17,932 nucleotides of DNA from an uncultured Oscillospiraceae bacterium (lineage in GTDB: Bacteria > Bacillota > Clostridia > Oscillospirales > Ruminococcaceae), in contig CAUABB010000008.1 in the NCBI GenBank assembly GCA_958427155.1, positions 1 to 17,932 on the forward strand, written 5' to 3'. Position numbers and translations under genes: made by a program. The notes beneath the pieces were generated by a model. That model did no database searches and was not told the DNA's origin. It was given only the letters and a program-made list of their open reading frames with translations. Shown here piece by piece: positions 6,556 to 14,143 of the stretch. Position 1 is the first letter of the stretch; each line of letters opens with the position of its first letter.

Positions 6556-7032
6556 ATGCAAGAAAAAACCTGCTGTTTTACCGGGCACCGGAAACTGCCG
6601 GAGGAAAAACTGCCGCAGCTTAGAGACGCCCTTTTTAAAGTTATTATCCGCCTTGCTTCCCAGGGGGTTACTCGCTTTGCCTGCGGCGGCGCTTTGGGCT
6701 TCGACACCCTCGCCGCTCAGATGGTTTTAGTGGTGAAAGAGACTTTCCCTCAAATTCAACTGATTCTTGTCTTGCCCTGCAAAACGCAGGACAAGTACTG
6801 GTCAAAAGAAGACCGGGAAATTTACCGGCAAATCCTCACAAGGGCGGACAAGGTCATTTTTGTTTCAGAAACATATATACAGGGCTGTATGCAAAAACGG
6901 AACCGCCTTCTGGTTGAAGACGGTTCCGTCTGTGTTTCTTATTGTACCCAAAAGCAGGGCGGCACTGTTTACACCCTTAACTATGCACGGCGGAAAGGGC
7001 TTAAGGTCATTAATCTTGCTGAAAAGGTATGA
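6556..7032 (+). CDS. SLOG-family protein (YpsA/DUF1273-like)
   Basis: This 158-aa protein belongs to the SLOG superfamily of Rossmann-like nucleotide-binding proteins related to B. subtilis YpsA. Visible marks are CCFTGHRKLP (residues 6-15), the glycine-rich CGGALGFDTLAA (43-54), LVLPCKTQDKYW (71-82), ADKVIFVSETYIQGCMQKRN (97-116) and GGTVYTLNYARRKGLKVINL (135-154). The family is thought to bind nucleotide-derived ligands; the role of this subgroup is not established. ATG 6556 has GAGGTG at 6545-6550. Its divergent neighbour is a ribbon-helix-helix regulator sharing the control region. There are no membrane segments. It converges with the MFS gene, with 47 A/T-rich nt between the two stops. 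Confidence 0.8.
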   Translation: MQEKTCCFTGHRKLPEEKLPQLRDALFKVIIRLASQGVTRFACGGALGFDTLAAQMVLVVKETFPQIQLILVLPCKTQDKYWSKEDREIYRQILTRADKVIFVSETYIQGCMQKRNRLLVEDGSVCVSYCTQKQGGTVYTLNYARRKGLKVINLAEKV

Positions 7033-7079
7033 AAATCGCATACAATAAGTTAAAATAACTTATAAAAATACAAATTGTT

Positions 7080-8297
7080 TTATTTTACCTTGATCCGCCA
7101 CGCGACAAAGAGGTTCCCAAGAGAAAATGCGGCCGCGAGAAAGAAAACCCAATAAGGCCCCCAAAAGGTCCAGACGAAACCGCAGAGCTGGGCGGCGATA
7201 ATCGAGACAAAATGATCCAGGCTGGTTCCGGTTGATAAGACCTGTGTAACTTCGTTTGGATCCTGCGCGATGGAGCGCAGATAGACGGAGCGCACAATGC
7301 CGATCTGCATGCTCATTCGGTCCAGAACAAAGAGGATGTAAACAATCATTACTGGCCAGCCGTCTCCAGGAAGAAAATTTTGGGTGATAGCCCAGACGAC
7401 AAATCCGTAGATGATATAAACGGCGATGAAAGAAATCGCGTCCAGGTACATCATGAATTTAATTCCTTTTCGATCCAGCCACCGTCCGATGAGGCTGATA
7501 AAAAAGATACCGACAAAGCTGCTCACGAGGACGAGCAGGGACATGATATCAGCGCCTTTTAACAGAAGGTCAATGATGACCCAGGAACCGTAAACATAAG
7601 CGATCTGCTTTTGAACGCCGCTCAAAACGGTCAGCAGGTAAAAAAACCGGTAACGCCACCGAAAAATTAGCCGGAATTTTTTCTTTTTCGGTGTTTGCCC
7701 ACGGGTAAAGTGAACCAGCACCGCAGCCGCCGCGACCGCGATTAGAAAAAAGGCGGCGCCGATTAAAAAAACGGGTTTAAGCTCTGTTTTAAAGGTAAAC
7801 CATCCAAACCGAAAACCGAAAAAGACGGTTAATCCGCACAAAAACGTAACCGCTGTTTTTAAGCTGGCGACTTTTCCCATCTGGCTTCCAACCCGGTCGG
7901 GGCTGGCCATGGCCATTGTGATAGAGTCCTGAAGCGGCATGAACAGATGCATTCCGAGAGAGTTGATAAAGAGAAAAACAAGCATCAGGCCAAATTCCGG
8001 GGTGAAAAGGCCAAGGGCGGTCAGGCCGGTACAGGCCAGCAGCTGCGCGATCAAGCTGAGCTTGTAATCCCCCAGAAAGGAAAGGGCGGCAATGAAGAAA
8101 GCGCAGAGAAGCCCGGGAAGCTCGCGGGGGAACTCAATAAACGCCCGCTGAGTCGCGGTGACGTCATAAACGTCTTTATAATAGTTTGCGTAGATCGCGT
8201 CGCTGAATCCGTTTCCGATTGCGGCGGCGCAGACCATGATAAGGAAGATCCAAAAAGCGGGATGAGAGGCGTGGAAGAAGTGCTTGATTGTTTGCAT
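7080..8297 (-). CDS. MFS transporter, substrate unknown
   Basis: This 405-aa integral membrane protein has about twelve hydrophobic segments in two sets of six: roughly residues 14-36, 50-75, 78-97, 100-120, 143-163, 172-196, then a basic cytoplasmic loop TPKKKKFR, followed by 217-240, 250-270, 280-303, 315-335, 355-378 and 380-400. Loops such as S-P-D-R-V-G-S-Q-M-G-K and G-R-W-L-D-R-K-G fit the major facilitator superfamily, the second being the MFS 'G-x-x-x-D-R-x-G' type motif. The start ATG 8297 has GGAGA about 9 nt upstream. It lies downstream of the glgP-GH13 operon on the same strand, but a terminator and its own promoter separate them. A sugar role is therefore only a guess from position. 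Confidence 0.8.
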   Translation of the reverse strand: MQTIKHFFHASHPAFWIFLIMVCAAAIGNGFSDAIYANYYKDVYDVTATQRAFIEFPRELPGLLCAFFIAALSFLGDYKLSLIAQLLACTGLTALGLFTPEFGLMLVFLFINSLGMHLFMPLQDSITMAMASPDRVGSQMGKVASLKTAVTFLCGLTVFFGFRFGWFTFKTELKPVFLIGAAFFLIAVAAAAVLVHFTRGQTPKKKKFRLIFRWRYRFFYLLTVLSGVQKQIAYVYGSWVIIDLLLKGADIMSLLVLVSSFVGIFFISLIGRWLDRKGIKFMMYLDAISFIAVYIIYGFVVWAITQNFLPGDGWPVMIVYILFVLDRMSMQIGIVRSVYLRSIAQDPNEVTQVLSTGTSLDHFVSIIAAQLCGFVWTFWGPYWVFFLAAAFSLGNLFVAWRIKVK

Positions 8298-8337
8298 GGT
8301 TACAGTCTCCTTTTACAAAATAAGCAATAACACCAAG

Positions 8338-8366
8338 ATCATAGCATACCCGGAATGTAAAAACAA
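8338..8366 (-). promoter_or_regulatory. Promoter of the MFS gene
   Basis: On the minus strand TTGTTT (8361-8366) is 17 nt from TATGAT (8338-8343), which is preceded by TGC, an extended -10. It lies between the GH13 terminator and the MFS start, giving a leader of about 35 nt. Confidence 0.6.
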
Positions 8367-8369
8367 TAG

Positions 8370-8398
8370 AAAAGGCCGCGGAGAATTTTCTCCGCGGC
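8370..8398 (-). terminator. Terminator of the glgP-GH13 operon
   Basis: GCCGCGGAGAA (8375-8385) pairs perfectly with TTCTCCGCGGC (8388-8398). On the minus strand the stem is followed by CTTTTC. It begins 12 nt beyond the GH13 stop. Confidence 0.8.
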
Positions 8399-8410
8399 AA
8401 GCGTTATTTA

Positions 8411-10261
8411 TTATTTCTTTAAGATGGCATACCCGTAAGGTTCCAGATGAATAATGCCATTTTGAAGATTTCCAGACAAAGGAGAAAATCCGCTGAGAGC
8501 TTCGTTTAAAGCAAAAGATACCGAGGTATCAATACTGTTAACCAGCACTAAGACCTGATGAAGCCGGTCCCGTCTTAAAAAGCCGACAACGTCAGCTGGG
8601 GTGTCAATGAACCGAAGATCACCTTTGCTTAGGACAGGGCAGGACAAACGGATTTTACCAAGCTCTTTAGCAAAAGTCAAAAGTTCTTCCTGCTGATGTC
8701 CCCACGGATAACAACCACGATTAAAAGGATCGGTATATCCTTGAAGGCCAGCTTCATCTCCATAATAAATGCAGGGGATTCCTGGAAGGAAGTACTGCAA
8801 TACCATAGCTAGTTTTAACCGCTTGACCCCAAGGCGGTAATCTTCAGGTGAAAGAGAATGAATTGCCTGCCAGAGACGATCTTTCCCGGTCCCGTCTGCC
8901 CCGGCCAGCATTGTGATAGCGCGGGCGGTGTCGTGGGTAGAAAGAGAATTCATTGCGGTGTTGAGCGCTGGAGCTGGATAATGTTCAACAATGGTCAGAA
9001 CCTGATTTTGGAATTCCTCGCTGTTTCCGTACCGCGCGAAACGGAGAACCGCGTCTTTAAACGGATAATTCATAACAGAGTCGAGTTCGGATCCTGTTAA
9101 ATATTTCCGGCGCACGCCGTAACTGATCTTGTTGGAAGCATCTTCCCAAACCTCTCCGATCAGCAGTTTATCGTCCCCATGGCGTTTGACCGCCTTGCGG
9201 ATTTCCGCGATGAACTCATCCGGCAATTCATCAGCTACGTCCAGACGGAATCCATCTGCTCCCCGATTCATCCAGGTGTCAATGACACCTCCTTCTCCAC
9301 AGATGAACGCCATATAAGACGGACAAAGCTCATTGACGGCGGGAAGGGTATCAATTCCCCACCAACTGGTGTATCGATCCGGCCAATGGCTGAAATCGTA
9401 CCAGGGGAAATAAGGGCTTTCGGTGGAATTGGCCGCCCCGGTGACCGGATAGCGGCATTCCCGGTTAAAATAGAGGCTGTCACTCCCGGTGTGACTGAAG
9501 ACCCCATCTAAAATAATTCTGATGCCCAATTTTTTTGCGTCACCACAAAGATTGATAAAATCCTTTTCTGTTCCCAGAAGAGGGTCAATCTTCATATAAT
9601 CCGCAGTATTATAACGGTGGTTCGAATGCGCCTCAAAGATAGGGTTGAGATAAAGCGCGGAGACGCCCAGCTCTTTTAGATAACCGAGCTTTTCACGAAT
9701 TCCTTCAAGGTCACCGCCGAAATAATCGTTGTTTACAATCTGGCCGTGTTCGTCAGGAAGAAAATGAGGAGTCGCCCCCCAATCCGTTCGAAGAATTCGG
9801 TCAGGTGGAATATTTTTTCGTTTCTTTCCGCTGTTATAAAAGCGGTCGGGAAAAATCTGATATATAATTCCGCCACACCAATTGTTTGGTTCACGGAAAG
9901 AAGGGCTGTAAACGGTAAGCTGAAAACTATCTCCGTTTGCGGAAGAATCGGTCATATACCCTTGGGAATGTCCAAAAGCTCGGATATAGCGCAGACCGTG
10001 TTCAGAATTAAGACGAAAATAGTAAAAAAAGGTACCGCACCGATCCGGAGTATAGCTGACGGTAAATGAGTTGTAGTCTGAAGTGGTTGTTTCATAAACC
10101 ATGGGAAATGACTGATCACAAACGCCGTCGTTTATAACAAATTCGGCCTGAAAAATGTACAAATTAGGTGGGGTCGTAATCCGAAGACGCACCTCTTCAC
10201 CTTCCTTAACAGCGCCGAAAGGTGTTTTATAAAAACTATCCCTAGAGGAAAACTCAACCAT
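8411..10261 (-). CDS. GH13 alpha-amylase-family enzyme (neopullulanase/cyclomaltodextrinase-like)
   Basis: This 616-aa glycoside hydrolase acts on alpha-glucans. An N-terminal beta-sandwich (about residues 1-120) precedes the TIM barrel starting at GGIIYQIFPDRFYN (130-143), and a C-terminal beta domain follows from about residue 540. The conserved GH13 regions are all present: LDGVFSHTG (251-259, Asp252), GFRLDVADE (337-345, nucleophile Asp341), LIGEVWED (367-374, acid/base Glu370) and STHDTAR (441-447, stabiliser Asp444). Region I carries Ser-His where most members have Asn-His. The N-terminal domain and V-A-D-E-L-P context point to the neopullulanase/cyclomaltodextrinase group, which cleaves maltodextrins, cyclodextrins or pullulan. 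There is no signal peptide. It lies 77 nt after glgP with no terminator between, so the two are likely co-transcribed for storage-glucan or maltodextrin breakdown. Confidence 0.87.
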   Translation of the reverse strand: MVEFSSRDSFYKTPFGAVKEGEEVRLRITTPPNLYIFQAEFVINDGVCDQSFPMVYETTTSDYNSFTVSYTPDRCGTFFYYFRLNSEHGLRYIRAFGHSQGYMTDSSANGDSFQLTVYSPSFREPNNWCGGIIYQIFPDRFYNSGKKRKNIPPDRILRTDWGATPHFLPDEHGQIVNNDYFGGDLEGIREKLGYLKELGVSALYLNPIFEAHSNHRYNTADYMKIDPLLGTEKDFINLCGDAKKLGIRIILDGVFSHTGSDSLYFNRECRYPVTGAANSTESPYFPWYDFSHWPDRYTSWWGIDTLPAVNELCPSYMAFICGEGGVIDTWMNRGADGFRLDVADELPDEFIAEIRKAVKRHGDDKLLIGEVWEDASNKISYGVRRKYLTGSELDSVMNYPFKDAVLRFARYGNSEEFQNQVLTIVEHYPAPALNTAMNSLSTHDTARAITMLAGADGTGKDRLWQAIHSLSPEDYRLGVKRLKLAMVLQYFLPGIPCIYYGDEAGLQGYTDPFNRGCYPWGHQQEELLTFAKELGKIRLSCPVLSKGDLRFIDTPADVVGFLRRDRLHQVLVLVNSIDTSVSFALNEALSGFSPLSGNLQNGIIHLEPYGYAILKK

Positions 10262-10338
10262 TTTGTGTACCCTTTCCTGTTTTTCAAACGCCCAGCCTTA
10301 CGTTATATTCCGCCAAAAATATTTAAGACAGGTCCATA

Positions 10339-12732
10339 TTAATCCAGATGCCAGATATTATGGGCATATTCCCTAATTGAACGGTCGGCTGAGAAGATGC
10401 CCGCTCCGGCAATATTATAAAGAGAAACTTTTGCAAAGGCTTCCTGATTACGGTAAAGCTCGCTGACACGGGCTTGCGCCTTTCGATAACTGTCAAAATC
10501 GGCTAACGCCATGTAGGTATCGCGGCTCTTGAGCTGGTTGGCGATCTCATCAAAACGCTCTCCGCCAATTCCACTGGTCAACATATCAACTGCCGATTTA
10601 ACAACCGGATTTGACTGGTAGACCTGTTGCGGATGATATCCGCTTTCCTTAAGGCGATTTACTTCATCCGCCGTCATACCGAATGTGATAATATTTTCAG
10701 GACCAACTGCTTCCCCAATTTCAATGTTTGCACCATCCATGGTTCCAAGAGTAACTGCACCGTTGAGCATCAGCTTCATATTACCGGTACCAGACGCCTC
10801 GGTTCCCGCCAGAGAAATCTGCTCACTTACCTCACTGGCTGGCATCAGTAGTTCAGAAAGGGTGACCCGGTAATCCTCCAGAAAAACAACCTGAAGTTTT
10901 TTGCGCATCTTTGGATTCGAATCAATTTCCTTTGCGAGGGTACAGATTAGTTTTATGATCTGTTTGGCCAGATAGTAACCTGGCGCGGCTTTTGCCCCGA
11001 AAATATAGGTTTTTGGGATGTAGTCCATATTTGGATTTTCGAGAAGCATCTGATAATCGGCAATGATATTTAGAGCATTTAAATGTTGACGTTTATATTC
11101 GTGAAGCCGTTTCACCTGAACGTCAAAGATTGAATCAGGATTGAGGATCAGGCCAGTGGTTTTTTTGACATAATCAGAAAAATTCTTTTTATTTTCCAGT
11201 TTTACACGGTTCAACTCTTGGAGGAAGCTTTTATCGTTAGCGTATTTTTTAATCTTTGCCAACTCTGATCCGTCTGTAAGGAACCCGGAGCCAATATGCT
11301 CTTTCAAAAGTTTGGTCAAGCCCGGGTTTGACTGGTAAAGCCAACGGCGGTAGGCAATTCCGTTGGTCACATTGGTAAATTTTCCCGGCATCATCTGGTA
11401 AAAATCATGGAAAACATCGTCTTTTAAAATTTGGGAATGAAGTTTGGAAACGCCGTTGACATGATGAGAGCCGACGATACAAAGGTGAGCCATCCGCACC
11501 TGATGGTTTGCAATAATTGCCATCCGCTCTACCTTACCCTGATCGCCAAAGAAATCATATACATCATTGGTAAAACGATTATTGATTTCACAGACAATCT
11601 GATAAATACGGGGAAGGAGCATTTTGAAGATTGATTCATTCCAACATTCCAAAGCCTCGCTCATGACAGTGTGGTTGGTGTAAGCAAAGACCTTAGTAGT
11701 GATGTTCCAGGCTTTTTCCCAACTGTAGCCGCATTCGTCCAGAAGGAGACGCATTAATTCGGGAATCGCGAGGGTCGGGTGGGTGTCGTTGATATGGATC
11801 GCCACTTTGTCGGCGAGATTTTCCAGGGTTCCATAGGTGGCCATGTGACGGGTGATAATGTCCCCGATTGACGCCGCGCAAAGGAAGTACTGTTGCCGCA
11901 GCCGCAGAAGCTTTCCTTCCGTATGGTTGTCATTGGGGTAAAGAACTTTGGAAATTGCCTGGGCAATTGCCGTCTGTCCCAGTGCGTTTACATAATCGCC
12001 GGAATTAAACTTTTCCATATCGAAAGCAGGACTCTGTGCCCTCCAGAGCCGGAGCTGGGAAGTGCCTTTTCCGCCAAAGCCGGAAACGTACATATCATAA
12101 GGGACAGCCTGGACGGTATCGTAATTTTTGTGGTTGACAAAATGGAAGCCGTCTTCCCAGATTTCCTCCAGCTCACCGCCAAAGTGAACCTCTACCGTAC
12201 GCTCTGGCACCTGATGAAGCCAGACCTCACCACCGGGAAGCCAGTTATCCGGCAGTTCATTCTGCCAGCCCTCAATAATTTTCTGTTTGAAGATTCCGAA
12301 TTCGTAACAGATGGAATAGCCGGTGGCCGGATAGCCAAGCGTTGCCAGAGAGTCCATATAACAGGCGGCAAGTCGGCCAAGCCCGCCGTTACCAAGGCCG
12401 GCATCTGGTTCATAATCATAAAGGTCTTCTAGGGTGACGTTATAGTCGGCCAATGCTTTTTCCACTGTGTCAACCAACCCGAGATTATACAGCGTAGTTT
12501 TTAAAGAACGCCCCATTAAAAACTCCATGCTCAGGTAATAAACCCGTTTTCTCCCCATTGAATTGGCTTTTGAAATAAAATGAGTGTAGTTTTCCATGGC
12601 CATATCACTAATGATCATGGAAACAGCCTGGTACAAATCTTTGTTTTCTGCCATCTGTTCGGCAATGCCGATGTTCTGATTGAGCTTTTGTTTAATCTGC
12701 TCACTGAACTGTTTTGCGGAAATCTGATTCAT
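10339..12732 (-). CDS. glgP: Glycogen/maltodextrin phosphorylase
   Basis: This 797-aa GT35 phosphorylase releases glucose-1-phosphate from the non-reducing ends of alpha-1,4-glucans using inorganic phosphate and a PLP cofactor. The PLP lysine lies in EASGTGNMKLMLNGA (645-659) as Lys653. Other hallmarks are EPDAGLGNGGLGRLAACYMD (108-127), HINDTHPTLAIPELMRLLLD (313-332), the NHQVRMAHLCIVGSHHVNGV region (409-428), and VKRLHEYKRQHLNAL (540-554). The length is that of bacterial GlgP/MalP, which sequence alone cannot separate confidently. ATG 12732 has AAAGGGG upstream. It leads the two-gene minus-strand operon with the GH13 enzyme, which would supply or trim its linear substrate. A strong promoter and a 16-bp palindrome lie upstream. 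Confidence 0.95.
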   Translation of the reverse strand: MNQISAKQFSEQIKQKLNQNIGIAEQMAENKDLYQAVSMIISDMAMENYTHFISKANSMGRKRVYYLSMEFLMGRSLKTTLYNLGLVDTVEKALADYNVTLEDLYDYEPDAGLGNGGLGRLAACYMDSLATLGYPATGYSICYEFGIFKQKIIEGWQNELPDNWLPGGEVWLHQVPERTVEVHFGGELEEIWEDGFHFVNHKNYDTVQAVPYDMYVSGFGGKGTSQLRLWRAQSPAFDMEKFNSGDYVNALGQTAIAQAISKVLYPNDNHTEGKLLRLRQQYFLCAASIGDIITRHMATYGTLENLADKVAIHINDTHPTLAIPELMRLLLDECGYSWEKAWNITTKVFAYTNHTVMSEALECWNESIFKMLLPRIYQIVCEINNRFTNDVYDFFGDQGKVERMAIIANHQVRMAHLCIVGSHHVNGVSKLHSQILKDDVFHDFYQMMPGKFTNVTNGIAYRRWLYQSNPGLTKLLKEHIGSGFLTDGSELAKIKKYANDKSFLQELNRVKLENKKNFSDYVKKTTGLILNPDSIFDVQVKRLHEYKRQHLNALNIIADYQMLLENPNMDYIPKTYIFGAKAAPGYYLAKQIIKLICTLAKEIDSNPKMRKKLQVVFLEDYRVTLSELLMPASEVSEQISLAGTEASGTGNMKLMLNGAVTLGTMDGANIEIGEAVGPENIITFGMTADEVNRLKESGYHPQQVYQSNPVVKSAVDMLTSGIGGERFDEIANQLKSRDTYMALADFDSYRKAQARVSELYRNQEAFAKVSLYNIAGAGIFSADRSIREYAHNIWHLD

Positions 12733-12773
12733 TTCTATCTACCCCTTTGACTTGGAATCAATAAACATAAAAG

Positions 12774-12789
12774 GATGGAACGTTCCATC
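12774..12789. promoter_or_regulatory. Perfect 16-bp palindrome in the glgP leader, LacI-type operator candidate
   Basis: GATGGAACGTTCCATC reads the same on both strands and has a central CG, as in operators of LacI/GalR-family repressors. It lies about 60-77 nt downstream of the predicted glgP transcript start and 42 nt upstream of the start codon, where a bound repressor could block elongation. No regulator gene is in the window. Confidence 0.5.
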
Positions 12790-12857
12790 TGAAAATTAGC
12801 GAAGTCTGACCATTGACAAAGATATGATTTTAGAAATATAAAAGTCATATATTCAAT

Positions 12858-12886
12858 ATTATATAGGAAAACGGCTGCATTTTCAA
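12858..12886 (-). promoter_or_regulatory. Promoter of the glgP-GH13 operon
   Basis: On the minus strand TTGAAA (12881-12886) is exactly 17 nt from a perfect TATAAT (12858-12863). The predicted start is near 12851, leaving a leader of roughly 118 nt that contains the palindrome at 12774-12789. The stretch 12733-13067 has no gene; it holds this promoter, that palindrome, the ilvE promoter and the ilvE leader. Confidence 0.75.
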
Positions 12887-12945
12887 CGAGAATCGGTAAA
12901 AACGACGTATTTTTCATGTGGATTCGTTTTTTGCGCCTGTCCTTG

Positions 12946-12973
12946 TTGAAAAATATGGGGATTGTGATATAAT
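12946..12973 (+). promoter_or_regulatory. Promoter of ilvE
   Basis: TTGAAA (12946-12951) is 16 nt from a perfect TATAAT (12968-12973), which is preceded by TGA, an extended -10. The predicted start is near 12980, giving a leader of about 88 nt. Confidence 0.75.
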
Positions 12974-12987
12974 AAATAAACAAATTT

Positions 12988-13030
12988 AAGCTGTTTCTAC
13001 CCTGTTCGGGGGGACGGCTTTTGTGTTTTG
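12988..13030 (+). promoter_or_regulatory. Hairpin leader of ilvE, possible attenuator
   Basis: AAGCTGT (12988-12994) pairs with ACGGCTT (13014-13020) with one G-U pair, and CCC (13000-13002) can pair with the G run at 13008-13013 inside it. The T-rich TTGTGTTTT follows. The structure begins only a few nt after the predicted transcript start and ends before the ribosome site, so it may attenuate or protect the message. It is too short to fit a T-box or a riboswitch class I know. Confidence 0.35.
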
Positions 13031-13067
13031 GGTGAACCAAGAAATCTTTTTTGAAGGAAGTGCTTTT

Positions 13068-14138
13068 ATGGGCAACATTAAAATCACCAAAACCACCTGC
13101 CCCAAGCAGAAACCGGTTGATGAGACAAAATTGGGGTTTGGCCACCTGTTTACTGACCATATGTTTGTAATGGACTGGAATAAGGAAAAAGGCTGGCATG
13201 ACGCACAGATTGTTCCTTATGGGCCGATTGAGCTTGATCCGTCCAGCTCCGTTCTCCATTATTCGCAGACTATTTTTGAAGGGCTTAAGGCTTATCGCAC
13301 TGCGGATGGCAGTATTCAGCTGTTCCGCCCTCAGGAGAATTTTAGACGTCTGAACAACTCAAATGAGCGGATGTGTATCCCGAAAGTCGATGAGGATTTT
13401 ATGCTGGATGCACTGAAAACCCTGGTTGAACTTGACAAGGACTGGGTTCCGCACACAGATGGCGCATCCCTTTATATTCGTCCCTTTGTGTTTGCGACAG
13501 AGCCGTTTTTAGGCGTTCATCCTTCTTCAAGCTATAAGCTTATTATTATCCTTTCTCCATCGGGCGCTTACTATGCAACCGGTTTGAATCCTGTCAGCAT
13601 TTATGTAGAGCCACGTTATGTTCGTGCGGTTCGCGGTGGAACGGGAGAGGTAAAAGCGGGCGCAAACTACGCGATTTCTTTGAAGGCTCAAGAGGCGGCA
13701 GGGAAAGAAGGCTACTCTCAGGTGCTTTGGCTTGACGGTGTTGAGCAGAAATATATTGAAGAAGTTGGCGCGATGAACGTTTTCTTTGTTTTGGGAGATG
13801 AGGTTGTCACACCAAAACTTCATGGTTCTATCCTTCCTGGTATTACCCGGAAGTCCTGTATTCAAGTTCTGAAAGACTGGGGCTATAACGTGTCTGAGCG
13901 GATGCTTTCCATTGATGAGTTGGTAGAGGCCTATAAGGAAGGGAAGCTTAAAGAGGCGTTTGGCACCGGTACAGCTGCTGTTATTTCTCCAGTAGGTGAG
14001 TTGAAATATGGCGACTTGAAGATGGAAATAAACGAAAACAAGATTGGTGAGATCTCTCAGAAACTTTACGATGAGCTTACCGGGATTCAGTGGGGACGGA
14101 TTCCGGATGAGCGCGGCTGGATCGTCAAGGTCTGCTAA
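13068..14138 (+). CDS. ilvE: Branched-chain amino-acid aminotransferase
   Basis: This 356-aa class IV PLP aminotransferase of the long BCAT type makes or degrades Leu, Ile and Val with 2-oxoglutarate/glutamate. The PLP lysine is Lys196 in GTGEVKAGANYA (191-202). Further marks are LHYSQTIFEGLKAYR (63-77), LYIRPFVFATEPFLGV (135-150), the IEEVGAMNVFFV segment, and FGTGTAAVISPVG near the C-terminus. The start is ATG 13068, with AAGGAAG at 13054-13060; a GTG at 13023 in frame lacks such a site and would add 15 unconserved residues. The next gene follows after 5 nt, so the two are likely co-transcribed. Confidence 0.94.
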   Translation: MGNIKITKTTCPKQKPVDETKLGFGHLFTDHMFVMDWNKEKGWHDAQIVPYGPIELDPSSSVLHYSQTIFEGLKAYRTADGSIQLFRPQENFRRLNNSNERMCIPKVDEDFMLDALKTLVELDKDWVPHTDGASLYIRPFVFATEPFLGVHPSSSYKLIIILSPSGAYYATGLNPVSIYVEPRYVRAVRGGTGEVKAGANYAISLKAQEAAGKEGYSQVLWLDGVEQKYIEEVGAMNVFFVLGDEVVTPKLHGSILPGITRKSCIQVLKDWGYNVSERMLSIDELVEAYKEGKLKEAFGTGTAAVISPVGELKYGDLKMEINENKIGEISQKLYDELTGIQWGRIPDERGWIVKVC

Positions 14139-14143
14139 CTGTT

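Noticed and set aside
7045..7063. Hairpin ATAAGTTA/TAACTTAT between the convergent SLOG and MFS genes as a terminator
   Set aside because: The 8-bp stem is purely weak pairs apart from one G-C, the loop is 3 nt, and no T run follows on either strand.
12988..13020. Purine riboswitch suggested by the TTTCTACC string in the ilvE leader
   Set aside because: The other conserved parts (P1 arms, both loop motifs) are absent, so the short string match is chance.
12735..13259. 174-codon minus-strand frame between glgP and ilvE
   Set aside because: It covers the promoters and leaders of both genes and the 5' part of ilvE. The product is low in conserved features, so it is treated as spurious.
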